Source of the DNA: Betaproteobacteria bacterium
GTDB lineage: Bacteria > Pseudomonadota > Gammaproteobacteria > Burkholderiales > Burkholderiaceae_C
Direction of reading: 5' to 3'
Length of the DNA: 64,000 nucleotides
NCBI GenBank assembly: GCA_016868355.1
Contig: VGHB01000012.1
Location: 1 to 64,000 of the forward strand
How positions within the stretch are numbered: the stretch's first letter is position 1; each line of letters starts with the position of its first letter. Of the stretch, positions 44,314 through 53,569 are shown in pieces. The notes under the pieces are model-generated. The model saw only the letters and a program-made list of their open reading frames with translations. It was not told where the DNA came from and did not search any database. The translations under genes and the position numbers were made by a program.

Positions 44314-46005
44314 TCATGGCAGTGCCGCCGCCACCCGTGTATTGCGCACACCTGGGCCCTGAGCGGAAAACGCCTGCAACACATGGTCGGTGAGGTCGTG
44401 CACTCCGCCCAGGCTCTTGCGCTGAGGGTGCATGCCCGGCTGGTATCCGAGCATTGTCAGGCGCTGCAACACGCGGTCTTGCCGCGATACGAAGTAAACC
44501 GGCACATCCCAGGAAGCCCCCTCGCCGGTCACGCTGGCTGCGGGCTGATGGTCTCCTACCAAAATGTAGAACGTCTCCCGGCCCGAGTGGTCTCGAAGAA
44601 AGGCCCCCAGCCATTGGTAGGTGTAGGCCATCATCCGAACGTAGTCCGGTCGCATTTGGGTCCAATTTGGGCGCTCAGCCAGGACGCGCTGCAGATCGGC
44701 GTCTTCATAGGGATTGGGCCCCAGCAGACGCTGCCAATCGGGTTGAAAGGGCGGTACCGGACTGAAAGGTAAATGGGAGGTTATGGTGGGAAAGAAGGTG
44801 AAGCGGGGCTTGGCTTTTGTGTTGCGCGGAAACAGCACCTCCAGTTGTGCCACGCTGAACTGGTCGGGGATTTTCCAAAAGCCCATGGCGGGTCCCTGAT
44901 AGTTCAGGGCCGGTCCATCCACATACTGGTCGAATCGGTAAAAGGCACGTTCGGGCCAAGGCCAGAAGACACCGGGGTACACGCCGAAGGTCTGGTAGCC
45001 CTGCGACTTGAAAAGCGTCACCAAGGTGTGCCTTTGTGTGGTCAACAGCACGTCGTGGCGCATCGGGTCGCTGAGGTCGATTCCTGACAACAAGCTCAGA
45101 TGCGTCAGATCAGACCCCCCGGCAAACGTGGGCGACTTCAGAAAGCCCGACACCACCAAGAAGCCGCCAGCTCGCAGATCTTGCTCAAAGCGTTGGCGAG
45201 CGGGTTGCAGCATTGCGCTGATCTGCGAATCGTCATAGGTGATAGCACCCAAGGACTCCAAAGGCATCAGCACCACATCAGCGCCAGCCAAGGCGGCCAA
45301 GGCCATACCGGGCGGCGCGGCCATCGCGTCGTCGACGGGGCTGCTGGGCGGCAAAATCCCGGCCTGCCGGGTGGGCGACCATGCGCCCCACAAGACCTGG
45401 GCTTGCCGAACCGCCACCGGCACCACGGGCTTGGACACGTAGGGCCACGTCGACTGGACCCCTGCATAGTTGGCAGCAGCCAAGGCCACGGCAGCCAAGC
45501 TGATGCCCCAGGCCCAAGGCCGGTCCTTGGCTGCAGGTGCCACACGCGCAGCCAGCACCCCCACCCCCCAGTGCAGCAATCCGTACAGAAAAACCACCAG
45601 TCCAGCAGCGCCCAATACGACCAGGGTGGTCAGCCACCAGGGCCACTCCTGTGCCGACACCCAGAGAAACCGGGGAATTTGAGGCAGGTCCCAATAGGCG
45701 TTGATGGGACGGCCAAACAGGGCGGGAACGGTGACATCGGCGTACCGGCCCAACACAAGCAGCGCATAGCCCCCTGTGATCCATCGCAGGCCCGCCGGCC
45801 CAATCGAGCCACGCCAGGCCACCAGGCACAAGATCAGCGCCCACAGCCCGATGAATTCAGGGGCCACTCGGGCGTCGAGCACGACAAAGGGCGTGGGCCA
45901 CCAGGTGCTAAAACTCAAGCAGGCATTGAGCAGCAGCAAGGCCGCCAGACCTTGGCCTATGCGCATCAACCGGGTGCGGCGGTCGTATTTGTCGGACAGG
46001 TCCAT
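44314..46005 (-). CDS. Sulfatase-like membrane phosphoglycerol transferase candidate
   Basis: The start MDLSDKYDRRTRL gives 563 aa; an ATG 22 codons upstream is possible. Five or so membrane segments (about 18-190) precede a periplasmic alkaline-phosphatase-superfamily domain with LMPLESLGAITYDD, SPTFAGGSDLTHLSLLSG (a Thr/Ser-rich nucleophile region), FTFFPTITSHLPFSP and YILVGDHQPAASV (Asp-His metal ligands). This resembles LtaS/MdoB-type enzymes that move phosphoglycerol or phosphoethanolamine onto glycans. It lies 186 bp before the glucan synthase on the same strand, so decoration of that glucan is the likely role. The 186-bp gap holds nothing I recognise. Confidence 0.82.
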   Translation of the reverse strand: MDLSDKYDRRTRLMRIGQGLAALLLLNACLSFSTWWPTPFVVLDARVAPEFIGLWALILCLVAWRGSIGPAGLRWITGGYALLVLGRYADVTVPALFGRPINAYWDLPQIPRFLWVSAQEWPWWLTTLVVLGAAGLVVFLYGLLHWGVGVLAARVAPAAKDRPWAWGISLAAVALAAANYAGVQSTWPYVSKPVVPVAVRQAQVLWGAWSPTRQAGILPPSSPVDDAMAAPPGMALAALAGADVVLMPLESLGAITYDDSQISAMLQPARQRFEQDLRAGGFLVVSGFLKSPTFAGGSDLTHLSLLSGIDLSDPMRHDVLLTTQRHTLVTLFKSQGYQTFGVYPGVFWPWPERAFYRFDQYVDGPALNYQGPAMGFWKIPDQFSVAQLEVLFPRNTKAKPRFTFFPTITSHLPFSPVPPFQPDWQRLLGPNPYEDADLQRVLAERPNWTQMRPDYVRMMAYTYQWLGAFLRDHSGRETFYILVGDHQPAASVTGEGASWDVPVYFVSRQDRVLQRLTMLGYQPGMHPQRKSLGGVHDLTDHVLQAFSAQGPGVRNTRVAAALP

Positions 46006-46097
46006 CGGGGAAAAGGGTCTGGGGCCACAATGGCCTATTGTCTCGGATAGAAGGGTTCTGGTGCGCGGCACAGGACTTCATTGGGTAACACGATTGC

Positions 46098-47495
46098 ATG
46101 GCGCATTCTGCTGATGAACGCACTTTGGTGCTGTTCAACCACGACTTTGATCAGATCGCACATCGCGGCCTGTACGCACGGTGGCCACACCTGAGCGCGG
46201 GCTTCGATCTTTTCGCCTTTCCCAGCCAGTTGCGCTTGGCATGGTTTGACATCGAGAGGTTCGCGGCCCTGCAAGCTGTGCGTGCACGGATCCAGCGATG
46301 CAACGCTGTGCTGTCGCACCACGAACAGTTCGGTGCGCTGGCCTCCGCCCTGGTAGCTGAGCGTTTGGGGTGGCCTGGCACGCCGGTGCGCGCGGTGCTT
46401 GCCTGTCAGCACAAGTTATATGCGCGGCAGGTGCTGCAGCGCGTGTGTCCCGAGGCCAATGTGGAGGCGCATGGTTGGCATGGGCACCACCAGGCGCAAA
46501 GCCTGCCCTACCCGGTGTTCGCAAAGCCCATCAAGGCAGCCTTTTCAACCTTGGCACGCGAGCTGAACAACGAACAGGACCTGCAGCGCTTGCTGGGCTT
46601 TGGCTGGTGGGATTCGGTGCTGCTCAAATGCTTATCGCATCCCTTTGAGCGCGTGGTGCGCTCAAGGCTGCCCGAGGCCGGAAGCGCTGTGGGCATGATG
46701 CTCGAGCAACCCATTCACGCTCCGCAATTCAACCTCGACGGCTATGTGTTTGGCGGCGAGCTTCGGCCCTTGGGAGTGGTGGATGCGCGGATGTATCCGG
46801 GTACCCAGGCCTTCATGCGATTTGATTACCCCAGCCGCCTGAGCCCCACTGTGATGGCTCGCGCTGCCGAGGTTGCGCGGCGATTCCTGAACGCGGTGGG
46901 TTTTACCCATGGACTGTTCAACATGGAGTTCTTCTACGATGAGCAGCGCGAACGGCTCACCGTCATAGAGTTCAACCCGCGCCTGGCCTCTCAGTTCTCG
47001 GACCTGTACGCGAGGGTGGACGGCCGTGGTCTGCATGAAGTCGGTTTCGCATTGGCGCATGGACAGGACCCTGAACAGCTGCCCCGCCAAGCACCCACGG
47101 CTGCTCGAGCCTCAAGCTTTGTGTACCGGAGTTTCCCAGGTCGACGTCCCCTGACAGCGCCGACGCCAAGCCAGCGCGCTGTCTTGGGCACGGCCTATCC
47201 TGATGCTCTGTTGGTGACGTATCCGCGCACGGCCGCCATGGTCGAGCGCGACCACCAATGGCTGGGCAGCTCGCGCCACGGAATCCTCAATATAGGAGGC
47301 GATGATGAGAGCGACCTGGGGCGGCGCTGCGAAGTGGCCAGCCGACTCTTGGGCTGGACCCCACCGGCTGAGCCCTGGCACCCCGCCCGCGCGGCCCCTG
47401 GGCCGACGATCAACCACACCCCGGCGATGAATACATCCCCTGCGCACCCAAGCACAACACCCTACGGATCACTTCACTCCAGGAGCCTGTCATGA
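46098..47495 (+). CDS. ATP-grasp domain protein
   Basis: This 465-aa cytoplasmic protein has an ATP-grasp fold: a preceding region (1-100), nucleotide-binding YPVFAKPIKAAFST (about 135-150), VGMMLEQPIHAPQFNLDGYVFGGE and the metal/ATP motif LTVIEFNPRLASQFSDLY (about 290-310). Such enzymes form amide or thioester bonds through an acyl-phosphate. The substrates are unknown. The poorly conserved tail (about 425-465) is rich in Pro, Ser and Thr. The stop overlaps the next gene by 4 bases (ATGA), linking it to an exported thioredoxin and a CcdA-like protein. Confidence 0.82.
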   Translation: MAHSADERTLVLFNHDFDQIAHRGLYARWPHLSAGFDLFAFPSQLRLAWFDIERFAALQAVRARIQRCNAVLSHHEQFGALASALVAERLGWPGTPVRAVLACQHKLYARQVLQRVCPEANVEAHGWHGHHQAQSLPYPVFAKPIKAAFSTLARELNNEQDLQRLLGFGWWDSVLLKCLSHPFERVVRSRLPEAGSAVGMMLEQPIHAPQFNLDGYVFGGELRPLGVVDARMYPGTQAFMRFDYPSRLSPTVMARAAEVARRFLNAVGFTHGLFNMEFFYDEQRERLTVIEFNPRLASQFSDLYARVDGRGLHEVGFALAHGQDPEQLPRQAPTAARASSFVYRSFPGRRPLTAPTPSQRAVLGTAYPDALLVTYPRTAAMVERDHQWLGSSRHGILNIGGDDESDLGRRCEVASRLLGWTPPAEPWHPARAAPGPTINHTPAMNTSPAHPSTTPYGSLHSRSLS

Positions 47496-47914
47496 AATAC
47501 ATTGCGCTGCTTTGGTCAAGCGTCCACTGGCCTTGGGCCGGTGTAGTGGCACTGCTGAGCCTGTTTTCGCCGATGGCCCTGGCCCTGGACATACAGTCCT
47601 ACTCAGCCGATCGATTGGCGCAGCTTCAGTCCAGCGGCAGGGCAGTGGCGGTGCACTTTCACGCCGAATGGTGCGGCACCTGCAAAACACAGCAAAAGGC
47701 GCTGCAAGGCTTGAAGGCCGACAGCGGTCTTGCTCAGGTGACGCTGCTGGTGGCCGATTACGACAAGGAAAAGGACTTGCGCCGTCAAACCAAGGTGGCC
47801 GCACAGTCCACCCTTGTGGTCTTCAAAGGGCCCACCGAAGTGGCCCGTGTGGGCGGCGAGACCGCTGCCGACAAGCTGCGCACCGCCTTGTTAGCCGCCA
47901 CCAAGGCCCCATGA
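47492..47914 (+). CDS. Exported thioredoxin-family protein
   Basis: This 140-aa protein has an N-terminal hydrophobic signal (WAGVVALLSLFSPMALALD) and a thioredoxin fold with active site AEWCGTCKTQQ. It lacks a canonical cis-proline signature beyond AAQSTLVVF. It is placed between an ATP-grasp gene (4-base overlap) and a CcdA/DsbD-like gene (1-bp gap). The last two together resemble a split DsbD, in which the membrane protein passes electrons from the cytoplasm to a periplasmic thioredoxin. Confidence 0.9.
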   Translation: MKYIALLWSSVHWPWAGVVALLSLFSPMALALDIQSYSADRLAQLQSSGRAVAVHFHAEWCGTCKTQQKALQGLKADSGLAQVTLLVADYDKEKDLRRQTKVAAQSTLVVFKGPTEVARVGGETAADKLRTALLAATKAP

Positions 47915-47915
47915 A

Positions 47916-48644
47916 ATGTCGGCCACCCTCGCCGAGATGGGCCTGGGCGTGGTGGCCGGTGCTTTGAGCACACTCAATCCCTGCGTGTTTCCCCTGCTGC
48001 CCTTGGTCCTGGGCGGCGCGTTGCAGGAAAACCGCTGGGCGCCGATGCTGCTGGGCCTGGGGATGGCTTCTTCCTTCGCGGCGCTGGGCCTGTTCATCGG
48101 CACGCTTGGCGCGGCTTGGGGTGTGGAGTCTGATGCGATGCGCAGCGTGGGCGGAGTCTTGCTATTGCTGATGGCTGCGGTCATGTTGCTGCCCGGTCTG
48201 CAGCATCGAATGAGCTTGTGGATGACACCACTGGCCAGCGGGGCGCAAAGCTGGTCGGCGCGATTGTCGGGCGCAAACTGGGCCAGTGCCCTGGCCTTGG
48301 GCGCGGTGTTGGGCTTGGTGTGGACCCCTTGCTCAGGGCCCTTGCTTGTTTCCGCGCTTACCCTGGTGGCCAGCGAAGGCGGCGGTGTTCGCGGGGTTTT
48401 GATCTTGGGTGGATTCGGCCTGGGTGCTGCGGTGCCCCTGATGGGTGCGGCCTACGCTTCGCGAGCCGGTTTTATGAGGGCTCGAGGCTGGTTGATGGCC
48501 CATATCGGCAAGCTCAAGATGGGCTTCGCAGCCCTGCTGGCCTTGATGGGCACGGCCATTTTGACCGGCTACGACAAGGTGTGGGAGGCCGCGGTGCTGC
48601 GCGTCCTGCCCGAGAGTTGGTTGCGCCTGACCACCCTCTTCTAG
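47916..48644 (+). CDS. CcdA/DsbD-like membrane electron-transfer protein
   Basis: This 242-aa protein has six or seven membrane segments. The two redox cysteines of the DsbD-beta/CcdA family are in place: GALSTLNPCVFPLLPLVLGG in the first segment and GLVWTPCSGPLLVSAL in the fourth. It would carry reducing power across the inner membrane to the preceding periplasmic thioredoxin. The start is the ATG immediately after the thioredoxin stop. Confidence 0.92.
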   Translation: MSATLAEMGLGVVAGALSTLNPCVFPLLPLVLGGALQENRWAPMLLGLGMASSFAALGLFIGTLGAAWGVESDAMRSVGGVLLLLMAAVMLLPGLQHRMSLWMTPLASGAQSWSARLSGANWASALALGAVLGLVWTPCSGPLLVSALTLVASEGGGVRGVLILGGFGLGAAVPLMGAAYASRAGFMRARGWLMAHIGKLKMGFAALLALMGTAILTGYDKVWEAAVLRVLPESWLRLTTLF

Positions 48645-48772
48645 TGCCGGCCTGCGGAGCACATCGGAGCCTGGGCGCCCACGGTGCCCACCACATGAAA
48701 GTCCAGGGGCCGAAATTTGTCTGAAAGTCGCGAGTGCTTGTGCGCTGGCCGAGCCTTGCGTAACCGAGTGTC

Positions 48773-49375
48773 TTAGGGGCTGGATTGGCGTATGCCCTCA
48801 ACCTGAACCAGCAGCCGAACCGTATCGGCCACAAAGGGCAGGCTGTGGGTGATGCCGAAGTCGCTGCGCTTGAATTCCCCAACAAAATCTCCCCCACAAA
48901 CCTCACGTCGGTACAGCGGGTTGCGATAGCAGCGCCAACGCTCGGCTTTGAGCGCAAGGCCTCGGCTGACGCCGCGCAAGGTGAATTCGCCCGCCACAGT
49001 TGTCACGCGGCCCTGTGAATCAAACTCGAATGACTCGGCAACGAAATAGGCCTTAGGGTGCGCTTGATTGTCGAGCAGGTCAGCGCGCTTTAGCAGAGCG
49101 TCTAGCACCGGCAGTCCCGTGCTCACCTGTGCAGTGTCCACCGCAACCTGCACCCGCCCACGCCGCGCGGCAAGGTCCAGTTCAGCTTGCCCATCCAGGG
49201 GGCCAAAACGGCCTCGGATGGTGGCGGTGTCGAAGTGCAGCACTTCGAAGGTGACGAAGGTGTGGCTGCGGTCCAGGTCATAGCTGGACGGCTGGGGTAA
49301 AGCCTGGGCGCGGGCAGGCGGCAGGGCGATCAGGGTCAGCAGGACAAGCCCTGCGGCAATCAGCGTTCGGGTCAT
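48773..49375 (-). CDS. YceI family periplasmic protein
   Basis: This 200-aa protein has a signal peptide (LIAAGLVLLTLIALPPARAQA) and the YceI lipocalin-like barrel: YDLDRSHTFVTFEVLHFDTATIRGRFGPLDGQ, VAVDTAQVSTGLPVLDALLKRADLLD, GEFTLRGVSRGLALKAE, and CxxxxxCGGDFVGEFKRSDFGI. YceI proteins bind isoprenoid lipids in the periplasm and are often linked to respiratory or base-induced functions. The 128 bp downstream, before the CcdA-like stop, hold only a short inverted repeat (GGGCGCC / GGTGCCC). Confidence 0.94.
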   Translation of the reverse strand: MTRTLIAAGLVLLTLIALPPARAQALPQPSSYDLDRSHTFVTFEVLHFDTATIRGRFGPLDGQAELDLAARRGRVQVAVDTAQVSTGLPVLDALLKRADLLDNQAHPKAYFVAESFEFDSQGRVTTVAGEFTLRGVSRGLALKAERWRCYRNPLYRREVCGGDFVGEFKRSDFGITHSLPFVADTVRLLVQVEGIRQSSP

Positions 49376-49517
49376 GTGGCTCCTAGCGTGCGCGCCAGCC
49401 CAATGACCTGCGTCGGCGGCACGGGCTTGGCGGTGGCGCGTAGTTCCGCTGCGGCAGCGCAGCCCAACGGGGCCGGGATGGGTTTGGTGGGCGGTTCATG
49501 GGTGTGAACGCCTGCGA

Positions 49518-49973
49518 TTACCGAACCACGAAGGAGACCACTTGAATCGTCTCACGGTCAAGGGAGTCTTTGATCGATAGCAACAGCTGATGCCTGCCTG
49601 CGGGCAACACGGCCTCGCTGACGTTGATTCCCTCCTTGGTCACCTTTGCCACCCCTAATAGCCGCTGTGTGATGTCGATCCTGAACGAGCCGTACAGCAC
49701 GCGGAACGTCTCCGGCTTCACTTCTGCGGGAGCAGTGCCAACAAACCGAACCTCAACAGAGGTCGGTGCTCCGACCGGTTTTGAGACATCCGGGGTGACG
49801 AGAGCGATCTGAGGCGCACCCGGCTGTGGCGTGCTGCGCGGCACCACCATTCCACCCGCAGCCTGGGAAGCAGAGGCCTCTTCAGGTGTCACCAAGGCGA
49901 CGCGTTGCGCTGCTGCCTCACCAGGCACCCAGCACGAAGCAGCGACCAACAGGCCAAGGAGGTGGTTCTTCAT
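49518..49973 (-). CDS. Exported protein of unknown function (caspase cluster)
   Basis: This 151-aa product has a signal peptide (LLGLLVAASCWVPGEAAAQ). The mature part opens with two short related segments, RVALVTPEEAS and QIALVTPDVSK, then a beta-rich Ig-like stretch (VEVRFVGTAPAEVKPETFRVLYG ... AVLPAGRHQLLLSIKDSLDRETIQVVSFVV) that resembles a periplasmic beta-sandwich. I recognise no family. It is the last gene of a leftward five-gene set, overlapping the OmpA-domain gene by 4 bases (ATGA), so it is surely co-translated with it. Confidence 0.75.
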   Translation of the reverse strand: MKNHLLGLLVAASCWVPGEAAAQRVALVTPEEASASQAAGGMVVPRSTPQPGAPQIALVTPDVSKPVGAPTSVEVRFVGTAPAEVKPETFRVLYGSFRIDITQRLLGVAKVTKEGINVSEAVLPAGRHQLLLSIKDSLDRETIQVVSFVVR

Positions 49974-50458
49974 GGCAATGTAATCACCCGTACCCTGCGG
50001 TTGGAGGGAGACTTCGGATCAGCCTGATCCAACAGTTCTCGGAAACCTTTGCCCACCGGTTCGAGCCGATCTGTAGAGACACCCGTTGAGGCAAGAAATG
50101 CCACCACCGCATCGGCCCTGCGCTGGGAGAGTTGGTCGTTATAGGCCTCGGTACCCTGCCCGTCGGTATGGCCCTCCACCCGGAACTTGAAGTTCTGCAA
50201 TCTCGGATCACTGAGCGCAGAAGCAAGGCTCTTGAGCAAGTCCCTTCCGTCGGGGCGAAGCCGGGCGGAGTCGAAGTCAAAGTTGACGGTCAGATCAAGT
50301 GTCGGCACCAGGTTTCGGGTACCTGACCCCAGGCTTCTGGTCTTGGGAGCCGGCGTGAGCGCCTTCACCATCTCATCAACGCTCGGGGCCGCTGGTGTCT
50401 GAGCATGGCTTACCCCAAGCGTGAGCAGCAGCAGGAATGTAAATAGGTTTTGGATCAT
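49970..50458 (-). CDS. OmpA-domain protein (caspase cluster)
   Basis: This 162-aa protein has a signal peptide (MIQNLFTFLLLLTLGVSHAQ) and, after a short linker, an OmpA C-terminal domain (about 50-160): LTVNFDFDSARLRPDGRDLL, FRVEGHTDGQGTEAYNDQLSQRRADAVVAFL and PKSPSNRRVRV. The Asp and Arg that bind meso-diaminopimelate are present, so it should bind peptidoglycan in the periplasm. There is no outer-membrane barrel or lipobox. It overlaps its neighbours by 4 bases on each side. Confidence 0.92.
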   Translation of the reverse strand: MIQNLFTFLLLLTLGVSHAQTPAAPSVDEMVKALTPAPKTRSLGSGTRNLVPTLDLTVNFDFDSARLRPDGRDLLKSLASALSDPRLQNFKFRVEGHTDGQGTEAYNDQLSQRRADAVVAFLASTGVSTDRLEPVGKGFRELLDQADPKSPSNRRVRVITLP

Positions 50459-52122
50459 TGCACTTCCTCAACCTTGACGAGGGTTGCGGCCATCTGCCCA
50501 CTTCTGCCCTGCACACCCCTGCCCACAAAGAAGTCCACCAGGCGTTTTCTTGAAGCCAGATCAGCCACCGAGAAGGTAAACGCTCCGCCGCCGCTGTCTT
50601 CATCGGGCACAAAGATCTTGGTGTCCCGCACAGAGGGGGTGACCACGAACAGGACTTGATTGGTACCCACGGGCCCACCAGCTTTGATTGACCACCCGGG
50701 CCGTGGGAAGGTGTACGTTGTGTTGGCCTTGATCTTGTTGTCTTTATCCAGCTTATTGGGGTAGAGCAAGTAGAAGCTCTTTCCATCCGAACCCAGCATC
50801 ACCGCGTACAGGTAGCCCTCCGTGGAGGACTTCACGGTGAACTTGAACGGATCTTGATTGATCTTGAGCTGCTTGGGTGCTTGCACATCAAGCTTGAACC
50901 GCCCGTTTCGCTGCGACAGGACGTCGTCTAGGGTCGCTCGTGATGCTGCCAGCTGGTCTTCGATGGTTTCAACCAGAACTTCGGCAACGACGGGCAGAGG
51001 CGGCACAGGAACACTGGGCGCTGTGGGTACGGGCAGTGAGGGCAGCGTCGGTGTACCTGCTACCGGTTTATCAGGGAGCGATTGAGGAAGCGCGGGCGCA
51101 GTGGGTGCCGTGGGCTTCGGCGGTGTGGGCAGAGTAGAAACCATTGTGGACGCCGGCAGCTTGGGTGGATCGGCCATCACGATCAAATTTCTTGTGCCGC
51201 GAACCTGGATGTTCGACGGCAGCATCCCCGCTGAACGGTGAGGCTCCATCAAAGCGTTGAGCTTGGCCTGTGCACATTGCCTGACCTCTTCAAGCGTGAT
51301 GGCGCCGCTTCGGTTCAGATCCTTGGCCTCACCCAAAAGGCACTGACCCATCGCGTGGGTTGCCAATCCTCCCAGTTCCTCGTTGTCCCAACTCACCTCG
51401 TTCTGGTTGGCCGCCGAGATCTGAACGAAGTTTTGCTCGGGGATTCCCAAACGCTGCATGGCTGGGACAAAGCTGCGCGTGGTGCTGAGCTGATTCACCG
51501 CCACACTGCATTGGTCCGCCGAACGAGCGATGACCTTTGCACGCATTCCGGCGGCTTGGGAGATGGATCTGGTTCGTGCCGCACCCAACCCCCCTGAAAA
51601 GCAGGCATCCACCATCACGATGGCCTTGTCAGCCTTTTCAGCAATCTTTGAGGTGTAGCTGGCCAGTTCGGCCTCTGTCAGCACATCGTCGAAAGTGTGT
51701 CTTCCTTCCGTGTAGGGCACGAAGCCTTGCTCGCATCCCTTGGGGCCTGAATAGCTGGTTCCGTGACCGGAGAGGTAAATAAACACCCGGTCACCCACGC
51801 CCGTCTTCTGCCGAAGCTGCTGAAGAGCGGCCACGATGGTCGACTTGGTCGCCCGTGAGTCTCTCAGCTCCACGATCTGATTTGATGGAATGCCCATCGC
51901 CATGGCCATACGACGCGCGATTTCCATATCCTTCGGAACGCCCAACAGAGGCGTGGATTCCGAGGCCTGGGTGTACTGGCCTACACCGATGATCAGTGCG
52001 TGCGATTGGGTAGACGCCAGGACGGGCGGTGAAAGCAAGAGAGTCAGGGCCGGCACGAAACCGACAGCGAATCGTCTGAGCGTGCTCAGGTATTTAACGC
52101 TGGCTTTAAGTTCTTCCGCCAT
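50455..52122 (-). CDS. Exported caspase-fold protein with DUF4384-like C-terminal domain
   Basis: Start at MAEELKASVKYL, preceded by a purine-rich AGTAGGG; 555 aa. A GTG 8 codons upstream would overlap the previous gene. The signal region is TLRRFAVGFVPALTLLLSPPVLAS. Peptidase C14 (caspase) domain: SHALIIGVGQYT, catalytic His120 in FIYLSGHGTS and Cys174 in VMVDACFSGG. A proline-rich linker (about 330-400) leads to a C-terminal domain (about 430-520: FKFTVKSSTEGYLYAVMLGSDGKSFYLLYPN) that I match to DUF4384. It should be a periplasmic cysteine protease; the target is unknown. It is followed by a 4-base overlap with the OmpA-domain gene. Confidence 0.9.
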   Translation of the reverse strand: MAEELKASVKYLSTLRRFAVGFVPALTLLLSPPVLASTQSHALIIGVGQYTQASESTPLLGVPKDMEIARRMAMAMGIPSNQIVELRDSRATKSTIVAALQQLRQKTGVGDRVFIYLSGHGTSYSGPKGCEQGFVPYTEGRHTFDDVLTEAELASYTSKIAEKADKAIVMVDACFSGGLGAARTRSISQAAGMRAKVIARSADQCSVAVNQLSTTRSFVPAMQRLGIPEQNFVQISAANQNEVSWDNEELGGLATHAMGQCLLGEAKDLNRSGAITLEEVRQCAQAKLNALMEPHRSAGMLPSNIQVRGTRNLIVMADPPKLPASTMVSTLPTPPKPTAPTAPALPQSLPDKPVAGTPTLPSLPVPTAPSVPVPPLPVVAEVLVETIEDQLAASRATLDDVLSQRNGRFKLDVQAPKQLKINQDPFKFTVKSSTEGYLYAVMLGSDGKSFYLLYPNKLDKDNKIKANTTYTFPRPGWSIKAGGPVGTNQVLFVVTPSVRDTKIFVPDEDSGGGAFTFSVADLASRKRLVDFFVGRGVQGRSGQMAATLVKVEEVQ

Positions 52123-52135
52123 TTTTGCCGCCGCC

Positions 52136-53569
52136 CTACTTTCCACCTTTCACTGAAGAAAGAACCAGTTCACCGCCTGTGAGACTGCCGTAGTCCCACG
52201 GTTGCTGCTTCCCACCGGTGGCTTGCATGACCTTTTCTCGTACCCGCCTGAGGACCACGCCGATGTCAGTGGGATCACCTAAGTGCTCCAAAAGGGCCTG
52301 TGTGAACGGTGAATGCTTCTGTCCTACCCCGTCTAGAGCAACTTGCCCATCTCGTGTGGCGTACGCGATCAGAGTACCTTGAGAAACATTCATCGGCGCA
52401 AGCCCACGCGTGAGGCTCCTGCTACCCGCTCTCTGCAGGGGGTTATCCCGACAGGCATCAAGGAGAACCAATTTGGTCTTTCCAGGGAGGAAGTTGTCAA
52501 TAGCGTCGCTCAGGCGTACGCCGTCAAATATCGCCTTGCTCACGTCGCTGTGGTCGATGTCTGTTGGAAGGATGAAATTTGCGCCATCGATCTGCACGCC
52601 GTGCCCAGCAAAATACAGCAGAGATACATCTGCTCCTGAGGCAGACCTCTGGAACTGGCCCAACGCCTCTAGCATCTGCCCTCTCCTAGCATCAGTCACC
52701 GTCGTAACCGAGAACCCCATCGAGCGAAGCTTTTCACTCATTGCCCTTGCGTCGTTTACAGGGTTGTCTAGTCGCGCCGAACCGGGATATGCGCCGTTTC
52801 CAATGACCAACGCATGTGCCCGAAGTGCTCCCGTAGGCGCGGTGGCTTGAGGCTCGGGCAGCTGGGCTCTTCCTTCAGAAACCCCTGCTCGGACTTGTTC
52901 GTTTGTGCGCAAGTTGGCCGGTGCCATGGGGGCGTTCTGCACCGGGATGCTTGCCAGCGCGGCCAATGGATCACGCAAGAGGTTCACAGCCCATCTTGCC
53001 GCCTTGGATTCCGCATCTGCCTGCAGTGAAGCCAAGGTAGGACTGTCGCTACCACAGGCTCGGTCAGAGCCAGTAGTGACTTTTCGATCGCTGACGAGAA
53101 TGCGTTCGCTAGCTCGCTGACGTGCCCGTAATTGGACGTCCAGTTCGTAGTTACGGGTTAGGCAGGGTATCTGCTGGGTTTGCCAATCGAGACACTTGCG
53201 TGAAAAGACTTTCTGCAATGTCCCCTTTGCGTCCTTGTCCGGTTCTGACCATCGACGGCAGATACGCTGCTCTTGTGTTGAGCGTGACTCTGTCAGCCGA
53301 GCCGAGTACACCGATATGTCGAGTACCACATCAGCGACCGCTGCCCCACCTGCTAGCCACTGTGCTTTTGGAAATATTCGTAGAAGTTCAGATTCGACAA
53401 CGCCACTTACTTGCGCAGACCGTTCGCCTCTGACTTGACCTGCTGAGACAACCCCGTTGAACCGCAGATCCGGTTGATCCGCAACTGCGCTTATTTCAGT
53501 CGTCGCGCAACCTTGAATCGCGCACACAACCGCTGCAACGGTTAAACGGGCTACGATACTCTTGGTCAT
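52136..53569 (-). CDS. Caspase-fold lipoprotein
   Basis: Start MTKSIVARLTVAAVV; 477 aa. A lipoprotein signal with lipobox IQGC (Cys21) anchors it to a membrane on the periplasmic side. Residues about 30-235 form an N-terminal region of unknown fold containing several cysteines (CRRWSE, KCLDW, IPCL, ACGSD). A caspase domain follows (about 250-470): AHALVIGNGAYPGSARLDNPVNDA, catalytic His323 in LYFAGHGVQ and Cys373 in LVLLDACRDNP, then RGLAPM and TLIAYATRDG. The DNPVNDA and PWDYGSLTG segments place it in the metacaspase-like peptidase C14 group. Its 3' end overlaps a possible GTG start of the second caspase gene. Confidence 0.9.
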   Translation of the reverse strand: MTKSIVARLTVAAVVCAIQGCATTEISAVADQPDLRFNGVVSAGQVRGERSAQVSGVVESELLRIFPKAQWLAGGAAVADVVLDISVYSARLTESRSTQEQRICRRWSEPDKDAKGTLQKVFSRKCLDWQTQQIPCLTRNYELDVQLRARQRASERILVSDRKVTTGSDRACGSDSPTLASLQADAESKAARWAVNLLRDPLAALASIPVQNAPMAPANLRTNEQVRAGVSEGRAQLPEPQATAPTGALRAHALVIGNGAYPGSARLDNPVNDARAMSEKLRSMGFSVTTVTDARRGQMLEALGQFQRSASGADVSLLYFAGHGVQIDGANFILPTDIDHSDVSKAIFDGVRLSDAIDNFLPGKTKLVLLDACRDNPLQRAGSRSLTRGLAPMNVSQGTLIAYATRDGQVALDGVGQKHSPFTQALLEHLGDPTDIGVVLRRVREKVMQATGGKQQPWDYGSLTGGELVLSSVKGGK

